Part shown: positions 62,508-64,000 of the stretch, piece by piece
How positions within the stretch are numbered: the first letter of the stretch is position 1
Layout: each line of letters starts with the position of its first letter
NCBI GenBank assembly: GCA_032622095.1
Contig: CP136064.1
Coordinates: forward strand, 191,009,794-191,073,793
DNA: 64,000 bases
Source: Siphonodentalium dalli
Taxonomy: Eukaryota > Mollusca > Scaphopoda > Gadilida > Siphonodentaliidae
Reading direction: 5' to 3'
Position numbers and translations under genes: made by a program
The notes under the pieces: generated by a model
Databases searched by the model: none
Told to the model about the DNA's origin: nothing
What the model saw: the letters and a program-made list of their open reading frames with translations, nothing else

Positions 62508-62582
62508 GTTTCTATTATATTGAACAAATTACATTGTTGTTGGGCTATGCATAAACTATTTGAAACTCAGATATTATTGTTT

Positions 62583-62820
62583 TAGCCCCTTTCTATACTA
62601 AATGGATTCTCTCACTCAGTTATAATATTATACCATGGAATGGTCTATTATTCATCTGGAGGAGGGGTTTTCCGGAAACTTAGTACAGAAGGAGTCATAT
62701 TTATTGTAGGGAAATGTTCAGATAATAAGTTCAACAAACGATGGTCATTTTGTTTAACTTATTACCTGAACATTTTCTAAGGGATAACTAATCAATGAGT
62801 ATTTAGTAGAGGGAGACCAG
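62583..62820. repeat. Dispersed repeat L, full block
   Basis: 'ctatactaaatggattctc', 'ttattcatctggagg', GAAATGTTCAGATAATAAGTT facing AACTTATTACCTGAACATTTTC, then 'gggataactaatcaatgag'. The fullest of the copies at 8145, 46440 and 58885. Confidence 0.62.
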
Positions 62821-62989
62821 TTCTTCAGTTGCCATGAATGTTATATAATTGAATAATTCCAGTCCCAAGTGTTACATTAAAGATCCACTGTTTGGTACAA
62901 GGGTTCCCGTATCATCCACAACAACGGTATATTGTCAAAAAACATTTTTATACAACCATTTTTCAACAACCATTTTTATACAACCATTT

Positions 62990-63310
62990 TGGGGCATCTG
63001 TCCTTCCGTCCTTTGGCTTTAAGTTTCCGGATAATAACTTTAGATAATCTCAAATTAATGGAATGAAATTTGGTATGTGGGTTCACTAGCACAAAATTTG
63101 AGTTTCGCCCACCAATTATCACCAGAGTTATGGCTCTTTTTATTGGAATTTGCACTCAATTTTCATTTCCGGATGATAAATTTAGTGTATCTGTACTGAA
63201 TGTAATGAAATTTGGTATGTGAGTTTACTAGCCCATAATACAGGTGAAGTTCAAATTTGGTTCCGCCCACCAATTTTCACCAGAGTTATGGCCCTTTGTT
63301 GGAATTATCA
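62990..63310. repeat. Repeat H block ('caccagagttatggccctttg')
   Basis: Two tandem units with 'ttggtatgtgggttcactag', 'cgcccaccaattatcacc' and 'agagttatggctcttt'. Related to 36890-37520 and 40300. Confidence 0.6.
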
Positions 63311-63389
63311 CGGGCGTATTTTGCCATGCCCTAGCGATGCTCATGTTTAAGTTCAACTTGGCGAAAATTGGAGCTATTGCCATGGTTGG

Positions 63390-64000
63390 TGTCTGTCATC
63401 CGTGTTCGTCAGCAATTTCCTTCAGCACATCCTACAGGCCACATCCCTCATCTGATCACATCAAAATGTTCCGAAATTGCACTAGCAGCACCAAAATTCC
63501 ATTAACCGCCATCTTGGATTTCATATTTGAATCCATTGGCACACCCTGCAGCACATATTTATTAGAAGAATGTTTTGAAAATTTACAGGCATGTTTAGGA
63601 TCATCTCTAGATGCGAGCTATTGAATTAAACTATTTTCGATGAAAAACATAGCCACTGGCAGCCATCGTGGATTTTACTCTTTGCATTACTATATACTTC
63701 GGCACACCGTACCGGGCACATCCCTCAACCGATTGTTACAATGACTTTGTATGGATTTTCGTATGACCAGTATAGGAGTCATCTCCTAATAAAACATGGC
63801 TGCCATCGGTCTTCTTGGATTTTACTCTTTGCATGACTAAATACTTTGACACAACCTACCGGGCACATCCCTCATCCAATCTTTACTTCATATGGATTTT
63901 CGGTAGATAGGAGTCATCTAAATTTTCTGAATTTCCTTAGCGGCCTTCTTAGATTTTACTCTTTGCATGACTAAATTCATCGACAAGCAACATTGTTTGC
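63390..64000. repeat. Repeat G block at the right edge
   Basis: Three units of about 170 bp with 'ccatcttggatttcatatttg', 'ctttgcattactatatact', 'cacaccgtaccgggcacatcc' and 'tatggattttcg'. The same family as 24890-25767. The window ends inside it. Confidence 0.62.

Overview
The window is eukaryotic nuclear DNA from an animal, most likely a marine invertebrate. AT-rich sequence carries short coding exons with canonical GT...AG introns, and introns full of small palindromic DNA transposons, a CR1/Jockey-type LINE relic, hAT and MULE relics and many short tandem arrays. The frequent ACATGTACATGTA-like words and 'cagagttatggccc'-type dispersed repeats recall molluscs and other lophotrochozoans, but no sequence here fixes the phylum.

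One host gene spans almost the whole window on the + strand. Twenty-two exons (1296-1365 to 62507) join without a frame break into 1131 codons plus one base. They encode a signal peptide followed by a long array of cysteine-rich repeats of the Ephrin_rec_like (GCC2_GCC3) type: 132 Cys, 31 CxxC motifs and the recurring pattern CP-x-G-x-x-C ... G-T-Y-S ... C-x-x-C. No stop, transmembrane segment or other domain is reached, so the gene continues past the right edge. Fifteen of 21 complete introns are phase 1.

Layout: 1-1295, tandem repeat and 5' flank. 1296-1365, signal-peptide exon. Intron 1 (4.6 kb), TTAA and TA MITEs and a 1.2-kb GATATC satellite. 5963-6062, first Cys exon. Intron 2 (26.3 kb) holds a transposon nest: a hAT element with matching terminal inverted repeats (TIRs) and an identical 8-bp target duplication (10051-30150, 20.1 kb) contains a frameshifted BED/hAT transposase (10729-12840), a long-inverted-repeat unit with RecQ-helicase remnants (about 12865-16160), and a 12.7-kb TTAA-flanked insertion (16559-29268), itself filled with repeats. 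Removing the two inner insertions leaves about 4.1 kb, a normal hAT size. Intron 3 contains an antisense LINE relic (32640-35540). From 36 kb to the right edge, Cys exons alternate with introns holding further MITEs, a hAT-like non-autonomous element (38036-39015), tandem arrays and a MULE transposase relic (54661-55230).

The transposon relics show frameshifts, stops or lost catalytic residues and look inactive. The host gene looks intact. No tRNA, rRNA, CRISPR array or bacterial-type feature was recognised. Coordinates of repeats without a recognisable terminal motif are approximate.
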